The notes beneath the pieces are model-generated. The model was not told the DNA's origin. It searched no databases and saw only the letters and a program-made list of their open reading frames with translations. Shown here one piece after another: positions 43,191 through 51,133 of a DNA stretch of 64,000 nt (positions within the stretch are counted from its first letter, which is position 1; every line of letters begins with the position of its first letter). The translations under genes and the position numbers were made by a program. This DNA comes from Paraburkholderia fungorum (GTDB lineage Bacteria; Pseudomonadota; Gammaproteobacteria; Burkholderiales; Burkholderiaceae), in contig NZ_MCAS01000068.1 of assembly GCF_003610895.1 (NCBI RefSeq), forward strand, positions 124,001 to 188,000, written 5' to 3'.

Positions 43191-44609
43191 ATGCTCACGG
43201 CCATCGAACGCATCGAACACGACCTTCTCGGCGACCTCGCCGTACCCGCGGCAGCCTACTATGGCGTCCACACGCTGCGCGCGCTCGAGAATTTTCCCAT
43301 CACGGGCATTCCGATCTCGGTTTATCCGAATCTCATCAACGCGCTTGCGAACGTTAAAGAAGCGGCTGCGCTAGCGAATTACGACCTCGGGCTGCTCAGC
43401 GAGCTCAAGATGTCGGCGATCGTGCAGGCCTGCAAGCAGGTCCGTTCCGGTGTCGCCCACGATCACTTTGTGGTTGACGTGATTCAGGGCGGCGCCGGCA
43501 CCTCGACCAACATGAACGCGAACGAGGTCATCGCCAATCTTGCGCTCGAGCACCTCGGGCACGAACGCGGCGAGTACCACATCCTTCATCCCAACGAGGA
43601 CGTCAACCTCGGACAAAGCACCAATGATGTCTACCCGACTGCATTGAAAATCGCGACGTACGCGGGAATCGTGCAACTGGTCGACGCAATGGCCGTGCTC
43701 CGGGCGTCGTTCGAACGCAAGGCCGAGGAGTTCAAGGACGACCTGAAGATGGGGCGGACTCAACTGCAGGATGCCGTTCCCATGACGTTGGGACAGGAGT
43801 TCAGCACGTTCGCTGTCATGCTCGGTGAAGACGAAGAGCGCCTCAGAGAAGCGTCGAAGTTGATCTGTGAGATCAACCTGGGCGCAACGGCCATTGGAAC
43901 GGGCATCAACACGCATCCCGAGTATGCACCACTCGTATGCCGCCACCTGAGCAACGTCACGGGTATTGCGTTGACAACGTCACCCAACCTGGTCGAAGCG
44001 ACACAGGATGTCGGGTCATTTGTGCAGTTGTCTGGTGTGTTGAAGCGTGTTGCCGTGAAACTTTCCAAGACGTGCAATGACCTTCGGCTCCTTTCAAGCG
44101 GCCCTCGCGCAGGTCTTGGGGAAATCAACCTGCCACCGGTTCAGGCTGGCTCCAGCATCATGCCGGGCAAGGTCAACCCGGTCATTCCTGAAGTGGTCAA
44201 TCAGATAGCGTTCGAGGTCATCGGCAATGACGTGACCGTCAGCTTTGCCGCCGAGGCCGGGCAGCTTCAACTCAACGCGTTCGAGCCCATCATCGCGCAT
44301 AGTCTCTTCAAGAGCGTGGCCCATCTGCGGGCAGGATGTTTGACGCTGGCGTCCAGATGCGTCGACGGCATCACCGCCAATCGGGACCGGCTGCGGTCAA
44401 TCGTCGAAAACTCGATTGGTATCGTGACCGCGCTTAACCCATACATTGGGTATACGCACGCGACGGAGGTTGCACAGGAGGCGCTCGTATCCGGTCGAAG
44501 CGTGGCGGAAATCGTGATTAGCAAAGGGCTGCTGAGTCAGACCCAACTCGACGAGATCCTGCAGCCCGCGATGCTGACCCAGCCTAGAAAAATCGCGCCG
44601 GCTGATTGA
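43191..44609 (+). CDS. aspA: aspartate ammonia-lyase
   Basis: A 472-residue fumarase/aspartase-superfamily enzyme that deaminates L-aspartate to fumarate and ammonium. The family signature GSSIMPGKVNP is present, with TSTNMNANEVIANLALEHLG and GQSTNDVYPTALK near the start of the core. The ATG at 43191 follows AAGGATCGTT. It is 94 nt after the racemase. Together the operon imports aspartate, converts D to L form and breaks it down to fumarate. Confidence 0.93.
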   Translation: MLTAIERIEHDLLGDLAVPAAAYYGVHTLRALENFPITGIPISVYPNLINALANVKEAAALANYDLGLLSELKMSAIVQACKQVRSGVAHDHFVVDVIQGGAGTSTNMNANEVIANLALEHLGHERGEYHILHPNEDVNLGQSTNDVYPTALKIATYAGIVQLVDAMAVLRASFERKAEEFKDDLKMGRTQLQDAVPMTLGQEFSTFAVMLGEDEERLREASKLICEINLGATAIGTGINTHPEYAPLVCRHLSNVTGIALTTSPNLVEATQDVGSFVQLSGVLKRVAVKLSKTCNDLRLLSSGPRAGLGEINLPPVQAGSSIMPGKVNPVIPEVVNQIAFEVIGNDVTVSFAAEAGQLQLNAFEPIIAHSLFKSVAHLRAGCLTLASRCVDGITANRDRLRSIVENSIGIVTALNPYIGYTHATEVAQEALVSGRSVAEIVISKGLLSQTQLDEILQPAMLTQPRKIAPAD

Positions 44610-44687
44610 AGGTTGGACGACCGGGGCGGATGGTTCGCTCCGGTCCGCGGGCCTGAGTACCCACAAACGCCCAGGCGCTCACCGATC

Positions 44688-46397
44688 TTAGACGATGCCC
44701 CGCAGCGTGCCGTTGGCACGATTCGCCAGGATGTACTGCAGCTTATCGAGCGAAAGCGGCTTGGTCAGATGGAAATCGAAGCCGGCCGCCAGTGCCCTCG
44801 ACTTGTCGGATTCGGACGCATAGCCCGTAAGCGCTACGAGCATCATGTCGTCGAGTCGGCGATTCAGGCGAACCGTTCGCGCCACCTCGAAGCCGTCCAT
44901 ATCCGGCATCCCTACGTCGACGATTGCAACCTCAGGATGCTTCTCAGACATCAGCCGTACAGCATCGCGCCCATTGTCCGACGTTGTGACCTCGTGACCC
45001 TCGAGTTCGAGCAAGGTGCTCAGCGCCCGGAGCACGTCCTGATTGTCGTCGACCAGCAGCAGACGCGCGGGCGCGGGTGTCGCGCCAGGCACCTTGCGGG
45101 CTGCACCGTCTGTATCCGCTGCCATCCGGAGTATCGGTAAGCGGAGCGTCACAACCGTCCCTTTGCCTGCCCCTTCACTCCTGAGGGAGATGGTTCCGCA
45201 GTGCAACTCGACCATCCGCTTCGCCACGGCGAGCCCGATTCCCAATCCACCCTCGGAACGCGCCTGACCGTGGGCGGACTGCGCGAACAGATCAAAGACA
45301 TGGGGCTGAACCGCGCTATCGATTCCCATGCCGTTGTCCGAGACCTCAATCGTAACCAGGCCGGCCGATTCTTCGCTCGAGCCGTTTGCCTCGACGCGCA
45401 CGTCGAGCTCGATCGTGCCTCCGACCGGCGTATATTTTGCCGCGTTCGAAAGGAGGTTACCCAGCACCTGGCTCAAGCGGACGTGGTCGGCGCGCACGTA
45501 GACCGGCTCGTCCAGCCCCGTGATGTTGAGCGTATGCCTGCGCGACAGGATGTGATGCCTGATGGCTGTCACGGCATCGAACACAATCTCGCTGAGTGAG
45601 GTGTCGCTGTGCTTGATCGCGAGCTTGCCATGCTTCAGACGGGCGGCGTCGAGCAGGTCATCGACCAGCGTGCGCAGATGCCTCATCTGGCGTTGCGCGA
45701 CAGTCAGCACTTCGACAGCTCGTTCGTCTTCCGCACAAAGCCGTTTTGCTGCACTGATCGCGCCATCGATCGGTGTCATCGGATTTCGCAGCTCGTGACT
45801 GAGCATTGCGATGAACTCGTTGTGCCGCCGGTCACTCTCTTCACCGCTGTCGCGCGCGTTGACAATGGTCAGGCCGGAGCCCGCAAAAACGGCGAGATTC
45901 GAGAGCAGTCTGACGTCCTCGGGATCGAATCTGCAATCCTCCGCATGCGACATCACCCAGATTGCACCTAGCGCTCCGTTGTCAGCCGGAATCGGAACGA
46001 CAATGCCTTCAGGCACATTCACGCCCGGAAACCGCAGGCAAGAAAAACGGTCCTGCGGATTGATGAAAAGTTGCGGGCCACCCGATTCCAGTGTGACGCC
46101 GCATGGACACTCATCCCACTTAGTGGTTTTGCCGCGCAGGGCAGCACAAAATCCAGCAACGGCGAACCACCGAAAAACCTGATTGCCTTCAGGCCCTTCG
46201 ACGAGACTGATACCCGCGCTATCAGCATGGCAAAGCGACAGAGCCGTGTCCGCGATGGCCTGCAGGAATTCGGAGCGCGGCCCTGCCTGCACTCGGGCGA
46301 GTGCCACAAGCGCCCGGTTCTCGGCCGCATAATCTGCGGCGCGGGCCGGCCTGCGGGCGAGCTCATCCGTTTGACTGGGCGCGCGATTGCTTTCCAT
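44688..46397 (-). CDS. GAF-domain hybrid histidine kinase/response regulator
   Basis: A 569-residue soluble protein. Residues about 40-185 are a GAF domain (TALSLCHADSAGISLVEG, CPCG cysteines nearby). HisKA follows with His201 in MLSHELRNPM, then HATPase (NLLSNAAKYTPVGG, NGMGID, EGGLGIGLAVAKRM). A C-terminal receiver domain has the phospho-acceptor Asp in VAIVDVGMPDMDGF. No membrane segment is visible, so the signal is cytosolic. The start at 46397 is preferred; upstream residues look random. No cognate regulator gene is adjacent. It is convergent with aspA. Confidence 0.9.
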   Translation of the reverse strand: MESNRAPSQTDELARRPARAADYAAENRALVALARVQAGPRSEFLQAIADTALSLCHADSAGISLVEGPEGNQVFRWFAVAGFCAALRGKTTKWDECPCGVTLESGGPQLFINPQDRFSCLRFPGVNVPEGIVVPIPADNGALGAIWVMSHAEDCRFDPEDVRLLSNLAVFAGSGLTIVNARDSGEESDRRHNEFIAMLSHELRNPMTPIDGAISAAKRLCAEDERAVEVLTVAQRQMRHLRTLVDDLLDAARLKHGKLAIKHSDTSLSEIVFDAVTAIRHHILSRRHTLNITGLDEPVYVRADHVRLSQVLGNLLSNAAKYTPVGGTIELDVRVEANGSSEESAGLVTIEVSDNGMGIDSAVQPHVFDLFAQSAHGQARSEGGLGIGLAVAKRMVELHCGTISLRSEGAGKGTVVTLRLPILRMAADTDGAARKVPGATPAPARLLLVDDNQDVLRALSTLLELEGHEVTTSDNGRDAVRLMSEKHPEVAIVDVGMPDMDGFEVARTVRLNRRLDDMMLVALTGYASESDKSRALAAGFDFHLTKPLSLDKLQYILANRANGTLRGIV

Positions 46398-46746
46398 GAC
46401 TGACAGAACGATTGACGAGGTAGAGAAAGTTCGAAGGTGAGGATGCCGGGATGCTGCCAGCTCGATCGGTGGGCGCAAAAGCGAGATTCTTCACAGCGGC
46501 GAATTTCACATTACGGGAGGGGCAGCACAAAGTCAACGGGGGTTCGTACTCGCTTGCCTGCCGGCAAAATCGGCCTCGGTCTACAGAAGGCACGGCCGTG
46601 AAATTGCTCGCGACCCATCGTCCTCAAACGGCCGGCGCGGCCAGATTTTAAAAGACATGTAACGCATAAAGAACGGGCTGTTCGATAGGCGTTCCCGGGT
46701 GCGAAGACATCTGCCACAGCTCGGGTTAACAAAGACAGTTCGACTG
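46398..46746. other. 349-nt stretch without a gene
   Basis: Between the start of the hybrid kinase gene and the end of the operon at 46747 I see no open frame with coding character, no strong hairpin with a T-tract and no recognisable operator. It presumably holds the kinase promoter and the end of the neighbouring operon. Confidence 0.5.
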
Positions 46747-46968
46747 TCAGCCGTGTGCATCGATCCAGGCGCGAGCCCAGTCCAGCCCGGCATGCTGCGC
46801 TTCTTCCTCGGTATCAAAATAGCCGAGGATGCCCGACGCTTCAACCAGCTTCCCACCTCCGGTAATCGTCCCACTCGCCGCATAGCGTTCCGGCTGGAGA
46901 ATGCCTTCCTGCTGCAGGATGGCATGCCCCCACACGCTATAGCCGTTGTAGGTCTCCGATTCCATCAC
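46747..46968 (-). CDS. hypothetical protein, third gene of LexA-box operon
   Basis: A 73-residue soluble protein with alternating strands, starting MMESETYNGYSVWGHAILQQ and ending GLDWARAWIDAHG. I do not recognise a family. It begins in a four-base ATGA overlap with the upstream gene, so expression is tied to it. Size and lack of a signal peptide fit a small cytosolic protein. Confidence 0.7.
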   Translation of the reverse strand: MMESETYNGYSVWGHAILQQEGILQPERYAASGTITGGGKLVEASGILGYFDTEEEAQHAGLDWARAWIDAHG

Positions 46969-47321
46969 CGGATGACCTCAGCCGGCATGCCGCGAGCGTC
47001 AACCCGGAGCACGTTTCCTTCAGGCGTGATCTGCCGCGGAATCTGGGACATATCCGGCTCGCTTGCCGGTGGGTCCCTTTGTATGTTGCTTTGCTTGGCC
47101 ATGAGTTTCGGCGCCAGCGCCGGGGCGTGCCGCGCGTGAACTTTCATCGTGCGAGGCACTGCGGGTCGGGGAACCGTCAGCTTGCGTGCGGCACCGCCCC
47201 TATGGGGCGCGGTTGCACGGGCCTCCGGCGGATTCCAGACTTCAATGTAGCCTGCCGCGTGCACGACCGGCGCGAGCGTTGCCATCAGTAAGGTCAGTAC
47301 GGCCAATCCAGTTCTTTTCAC
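46965..47321 (-). CDS. hypothetical exported protein, second gene of LexA-box operon
   Basis: A 118-residue protein with a signal peptide (KRTGLAVLTLLMATLAPVVH, cleavage near VHAAG) and a Pro/Arg/Lys-rich mature part of about 90 residues (PRTMKVHARHAPALAPKLMA) ending MPAEVIR. It is probably intrinsically disordered and basic. The GTG at 47321 follows AAGGAG and overlaps the stop of the preceding gene by four bases. No homologous family is recognised. Confidence 0.7.
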   Translation of the reverse strand: MKRTGLAVLTLLMATLAPVVHAAGYIEVWNPPEARATAPHRGGAARKLTVPRPAVPRTMKVHARHAPALAPKLMAKQSNIQRDPPASEPDMSQIPRQITPEGNVLRVDARGMPAEVIR

Positions 47322-47632
47322 GAGTTCTCCTTGCCTGCTTTCCGTTGCAGCCACGCTTTGCAACCCACACCCCGGCCGACACAGCTGCCATCGCACCCGG
47401 GACAATAATGCCGGTCTCGTATGTCAGCATCGACGCGCCAGACATTGTCGCTGGCCGGACTTGCTGTGCCCACCGCGTTGCCATTTTCGCAGGCGTAGAA
47501 GGCCGGCTCCCCAGATTCTCCACGCCTGAGCGCATCGTCAATCGCCTCGTCACCAAAGACTGAGCGCAATTCCATGATGAAAGCGGTCATCTCGGGCATG
47601 GGATGGACGGGCCTGCGAACACGTGCATCCAT
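47318..47632 (-). CDS. Cys-rich hypothetical protein, first gene of LexA-box operon
   Basis: A 104-residue protein ending in a cluster HYCPGCDGSCVGRGVGC that looks like a zinc or iron-sulfur site, preceded by a short alpha-helical N-terminus (FIMELRSVFGDEAIDDALRR). The ATG at 47632 has GAGGGA 8 nt upstream, so it is preferred to downstream methionines. It is the first of three overlapping genes. Upstream by 59 nt is a LexA-type box. Function unknown. Confidence 0.7.
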   Translation of the reverse strand: MDARVRRPVHPMPEMTAFIMELRSVFGDEAIDDALRRGESGEPAFYACENGNAVGTASPASDNVWRVDADIRDRHYCPGCDGSCVGRGVGCKAWLQRKAGKENS

Positions 47633-47690
47633 GGCTCAATCCCTCAATTAAAAAGTGCCAGTTCATTGCCGCGAAATCGCGCGCTCAATA

Positions 47691-47706
47691 CTGTATAAAT
47701 ATACAG
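47691..47706. promoter_or_regulatory. LexA (SOS) box
   Basis: CTGTATAAATATACAG is an exact CTGT-N8-ACAG with an AT-only centre, the LexA consensus of beta- and gammaproteobacteria. It lies 59 nt upstream of the start of the three-gene operon read on the minus strand. It also lies 158 nt upstream of the LprI-like gene read on the plus strand. Its position fits repression of the minus-strand operon best. Confidence 0.8.
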
Positions 47707-47863
47707 GTTTTTCAGTGCGCCATGTCCATTTCCCCACTGTGGCATCCAGGCAAACTGGGTTACCTTCATAGGTCTGCAAAAAACTGAAAGGCTGGGCCTT
47801 GCTCGCGCATTTGAGGTCAATCAACCGCCTTGAGTCATGGGTTCAGTCATGTCATGAAGGACG

Positions 47864-48235
47864 ATGAATAAACAACGTAATCACCGTACAGTGCATCATT
47901 TGCGCCTCGCGCTGCTGGCAGCGATCATCGCAAGCTCGACCCCCGCCTTAGCGGCGAGCTTCGACTGTAATCGCGCGCGCCTGCCGGACGAAAAAGCAAT
48001 TTGCGCGTCACGACAACTCAGCGAACTGGACGTCGAGATGTCTGTGCGCTACCAGATGCTGATGGGTCTCGTTGCCATGGGCACGCGCGGGGACATGGGC
48101 GAAGAGCAACAGTCCTGGTTGAGCGCGAGGAAGAAATGCGGCGCGAACCAGGCGTGCCTTCTTACCGCATACCGGCAACGAATTCAGACGCTAAAGGGCG
48201 AGTACGCCAACCTGGCTAGCCGTGGGCCATTCTAG
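47864..48235 (+). CDS. LprI/DUF1311-type exported protein
   Basis: A 123-residue protein with a signal peptide (LALLAAIIASSTPALA) and the DUF1311 pattern SFDCNRARLPDEKAICASRQ, then QQSWLSARKKCGANQACLLT with four conserved cysteines. LprI-type members are described as lysozyme inhibitors in mycobacteria, and others are unstudied. AAGGACG precedes the ATG. The promoter and leader of the TrpRS gene begin right after its stop. Confidence 0.87.
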   Translation: MNKQRNHRTVHHLRLALLAAIIASSTPALAASFDCNRARLPDEKAICASRQLSELDVEMSVRYQMLMGLVAMGTRGDMGEEQQSWLSARKKCGANQACLLTAYRQRIQTLKGEYANLASRGPF

Positions 48236-48249
48236 GCGCCGGGCTGCGC

Positions 48250-48255
48250 TATACT
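48250..48255 (+). promoter_or_regulatory. -10 element of the trp leader/TrpRS transcript
   Basis: TATACT matches the -10 consensus at five of six bases and begins 15 nt after the LprI stop. No good -35 is visible at the usual distance. The leader ATG (48262) is 7 nt past the last base of this hexamer, the place expected for +1, so the leader is probably a leaderless message, as for the Thr leader. Confidence 0.6.
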
Positions 48256-48261
48256 CGTCCT

Positions 48262-48312
48262 ATGAAAACGACTCCGACCTCGCCGACCCTGTACCGTTGG
48301 TGGCGCGCCTGA
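48262..48312 (+). CDS. tryptophan leader peptide (trpL-like) of the TrpRS gene
   Basis: A 16-codon frame reading MKTTPTSPTLYRWWRA and a stop, with tandem Trp codons at 48298-48303. It is followed after 38 nt by a strong terminator hairpin in front of a tryptophanyl-tRNA synthetase gene. This is the textbook arrangement of a ribosome-mediated attenuator: stalling at the Trp codons when charged tRNA-Trp is scarce favours the antiterminator. No ribosome site precedes the ATG. Confidence 0.85.
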   Translation: MKTTPTSPTLYRWWRA

Positions 48313-48350
48313 CTTGGGCGGCCCGTTTTCACACGTACATTTACAACGTG

Positions 48351-48382
48351 ATGCCGCCAGTCCTGGCGGCATTTTTATTTTT
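48351..48382 (+). terminator. attenuator (intrinsic terminator) of the TrpRS gene
   Basis: ATGCCGCCA and TGGCGGCAT form a perfect 9-bp stem (48351-48359 with 48364-48372) closed by a tetraloop and followed by ATTTTTATTTTT. The GGCGGC at 48317-48322, just after the leader stop, can pair with GCCGCC (48353-48358) as an antiterminator. Terminator and antiterminator are thus mutually exclusive. Confidence 0.85.
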
Positions 48383-48424
48383 GCGCGCGTATGACTGGTG
48401 GTGTCCCCAAACACCAAACTCACC

Positions 48425-49441
48425 ATGTCACACGCGAACCAACCCATTATCCTCACTGGCGACCGCACAACCGGTCCCTTGCATCTCGGCCACTACATTG
48501 GCTCGCTGCGTGCCCGCGTGCAGCTTCAACACGAAGCGCAGCAGTTCCTGCTTCTCGCTGATGCGCAGGCCATGACCGACAATGTCGGCCGGCACCAGAA
48601 AGTGACCGACAACGTGATCGAAGTCGCGCTGGACTACCTGGCTGTCGGGATCGACCCCGCCAAATCAACCATCGTCATCCAGACGCAGGTGCCGGAGCTC
48701 GCGGAGCTGACGCAATACCTGCTCAATCTCGTGACAGTGGCGCGCCTCGAGCGCAACCCGACCATCAAGGCGGAAATCGTGCTTCGCGGGTTCGAGCGCG
48801 ACATCCCCGCCGGCTTCCTGACTTACCCGGTCAGCCAGGCGGCCGATATCACGGCGTTCAAGGCGACGCGCGTGCCCGTCGGTGACGATCAGTTGCCGAT
48901 GATCGAGCAAACCAATGAACTGGTGCGCCGCTTCAACAACACGGTCGACAAGGAAGTGCTGGTCGAATGCGAAGCGGTGCTCTCGCATGTCGCGCGGCTT
49001 CCGGGGATCGATGGCAAAACCAAGATGAGCAAGTCGCTCGGCAACGCCATTACGTTGGGCGCAAGCCCAGACGAAATCACCAAGGCCGTGAACAACATGT
49101 ACACCGACCCTAACCACCTGCGCGTCAACGACCCGGGCCAGGTTGAGGGTAACGTTGTGTTCGCCTTCCTCGACGCGTTCGAACCGGACGTACCCATGGT
49201 CGACGAGCTGAAAGCGCACTACCGCCGCGGCGGTCTCGGCGACAGTGTGGTCAAGCGCGTGCTCAACGAGCGGCTGCAGTCGATGCTCGCCCCCATTCGG
49301 GAGCGCCGCCGCGAGTTCGCGACAGACCGTGCGGAGGTGCTGAACATCCTGCGCCGCGGCACCATGCGCGCCCGGGAAGTGGCGGGCGCGACGGTGTCAG
49401 AGGTTAAAGGCGCGCTCGGTTTGAATTATTTCCAGAACTGA
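48425..49441 (+). CDS. trpS: tryptophanyl-tRNA synthetase
   Basis: A 338-residue class I synthetase. The HIGH-type motif is in TGPLHLGHYIGSL, and KMSKS in TKMSKSLGN, with AGFLTYPVSQAADI-like core sequence between. It charges tRNA-Trp. The ATG at 48425 gives the usual N-terminus (MSHANQPIILTGDRTTG) although no ribosome site is visible; an upstream GTG at 48398 is less likely. It has an attenuator leader at 48262-48382, which suggests an auxiliary synthetase switched on when tRNA-Trp charging fails. Whether a second trpS is present elsewhere cannot be seen here. Confidence 0.9.
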   Translation: MSHANQPIILTGDRTTGPLHLGHYIGSLRARVQLQHEAQQFLLLADAQAMTDNVGRHQKVTDNVIEVALDYLAVGIDPAKSTIVIQTQVPELAELTQYLLNLVTVARLERNPTIKAEIVLRGFERDIPAGFLTYPVSQAADITAFKATRVPVGDDQLPMIEQTNELVRRFNNTVDKEVLVECEAVLSHVARLPGIDGKTKMSKSLGNAITLGASPDEITKAVNNMYTDPNHLRVNDPGQVEGNVVFAFLDAFEPDVPMVDELKAHYRRGGLGDSVVKRVLNERLQSMLAPIRERRREFATDRAEVLNILRRGTMRAREVAGATVSEVKGALGLNYFQN

Positions 49442-49764
49442 GCGAATAAAGTCCGGGGGTGGCAGCCTCACGCTTGAGCGCGCGGCAACCATTCCACCCC
49501 TATTCATGCAGGCCGTGTCCACGGACCTGCGATCCATGCCCGGTTAAGCAGTGACCGGCATAACGGACGCTCCGCGGACGCCTCGGCAGAGCCGGGAAGG
49601 CGCATTGGCTTTCCGGAATGTGTCGTTGTACGATTTGTATGAGTAACGAAAGCGCAGTCGCAATCACGGCGCGTTGCGGAATCCCCAAGCGCTTAAGTAT
49701 TCGTCGCTTCTATCAGGCACTTGCGGCCTGCGTTCATCCTGCCGTATTCGAGGGCGCCCCGGAA

Positions 49765-50685
49765 ATGAACTCCCAGATTTTCGTATCGGCAAAGCCAGAA
49801 GCAGGAACGTCCGAGTCGGCCGCCGGCGACCACCACTGCGGGAAGGCGGATTCGATAGCCCTGTCCATGTCGGCGGCAGAGGGGTTTGCATGCCTCGCCG
49901 CGTCAATTTCCGCCGATGCCGCCCGGTTCGCCCGCGCATTGCATCAGAAAGCTGACCCCGAGGTGTTGCACAAGCTTCGCGTCGCGCTGCGCCGCTTGCG
50001 TTCGCTCTGGTGGGCATACGAACCGCTACTCGACAAGAAAGACTCGGCGCTGCAGCGTAGCGAGTTCAAATCTCTCGCCAACGCGGCTGGCAAAACGCGT
50101 GACTGGGATATCCTGCGCGACCTGCTCACAGCCGACCGGTCGATGCAACACACATTTGCCGCGTTGCTCAAATCTGTCGACGAGCATCGCGCCGACGCGC
50201 TCTCATTCAGTCGAAGAATCATCGGAAACGCCGGTGTCGAGCGGATACTCCAGCGCGCGCTAACGGGTGCGCAACAGCAGTTGAATTCGCGATCCGCCAT
50301 TCCAATGCTTGCCTCGTTTGCCGAGGAGCGCGTTGCATCAGCCGAAAAGGCTTTGAGAAAGCGTGTGAAGCAGGCGGCATCGGAGAAACATTCGGGGTAC
50401 GTTGCGCTTCATGAAGTGCGCATCGCGGGGAAGAAGCTGCGCTATCTGCTGGAGTTCTTTTTACCGGTGCTCGATGGCAGTCATCAGCCCGCCATTGACC
50501 GGTTGACCTCCGTGCAAGACGAGCTCGGCAAGCTCAACGACCTTGTCACGAGCGAAACCTTGCTGCGCGAGTATGCGTTCCAGCTCGGCGCGTCAAAGGC
50601 GCTCAAAGAGGCCGTTGGGTATCTGCAGAACCAGAAGAAATCTCACATGCACAACGCGCACGAGGCATTGCGCACGGCGTGGTAG
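49765..50685 (+). CDS. CHAD-domain protein
   Basis: A 306-residue protein made of two CHAD repeats: VLHKLRVALRRLRSLWWAYE and GYVALHEVRIAGKKLRYLLE are the His/Arg helix motifs that bind polyphosphate. The N-terminal part is a poorly conserved linker. The start is uncertain: ATG 49765 or an upstream ATG near 49642. CHAD proteins associate with polyphosphate granules, and the nearest plus-strand neighbour is a PhoU gene, which fits a phosphate-related locus. Confidence 0.88.
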   Translation: MNSQIFVSAKPEAGTSESAAGDHHCGKADSIALSMSAAEGFACLAASISADAARFARALHQKADPEVLHKLRVALRRLRSLWWAYEPLLDKKDSALQRSEFKSLANAAGKTRDWDILRDLLTADRSMQHTFAALLKSVDEHRADALSFSRRIIGNAGVERILQRALTGAQQQLNSRSAIPMLASFAEERVASAEKALRKRVKQAASEKHSGYVALHEVRIAGKKLRYLLEFFLPVLDGSHQPAIDRLTSVQDELGKLNDLVTSETLLREYAFQLGASKALKEAVGYLQNQKKSHMHNAHEALRTAW

Positions 50686-51133
50686 AGGTTCGACCGTCGC
50701 GTCGCCCCACCCAGATCCGACCCGATCCGCACGGGCCTGGTATCGTGAAGCAATCTGATGACCACTGCAGCCGCCCGTGAACTGCACGCGCCCGGCGCGC
50801 CCCGTACAAAGCCAATCGTTTCAGCAACTTGCGGCGCTTGCCCGTGAGTTTTCCACAGCTTTGCAAACAGTTTATGTGGACAACTTAAGGGCCATACCCG
50901 TTTAGCGCCCGCGTCAAAGCGTTCCTGAAAATGTCACAAACTGTATATACTGTTTATACCTTTGTTGGTCAGGACACGCACCACCGCTCATGCTGGCGCG
51001 GGTATACGGAGATTCGCATTCCCTGTGCATCTGCTTGAGCAACGCAACGTAGTCGCGCCGCCGCCGTTCGTACGAATCAAGGCATTGTGTAACTGAGCAT
51101 TGCGTCGCAGGCAAATTTGCCTGAGGAGCGAAG
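50686..51133. other. 448-nt stretch without a gene, with 9-nt repeats
   Basis: No coding frame is supported here. The notable element is three successive 9-mers at 50932-50958: TGTCACAAA, CTGTATATA and CTGTTTATA, which may be a direct-repeat operator upstream of the phoU gene. Pho boxes normally have an 11-bp period, so this does not match the PhoB consensus exactly. Confidence 0.5.

Noticed and set aside
50941..50958. A second LexA box
   Set aside because: CTGTATATACTGTTTATA has no ACAG at the required distance; it is a direct, not inverted, repeat.
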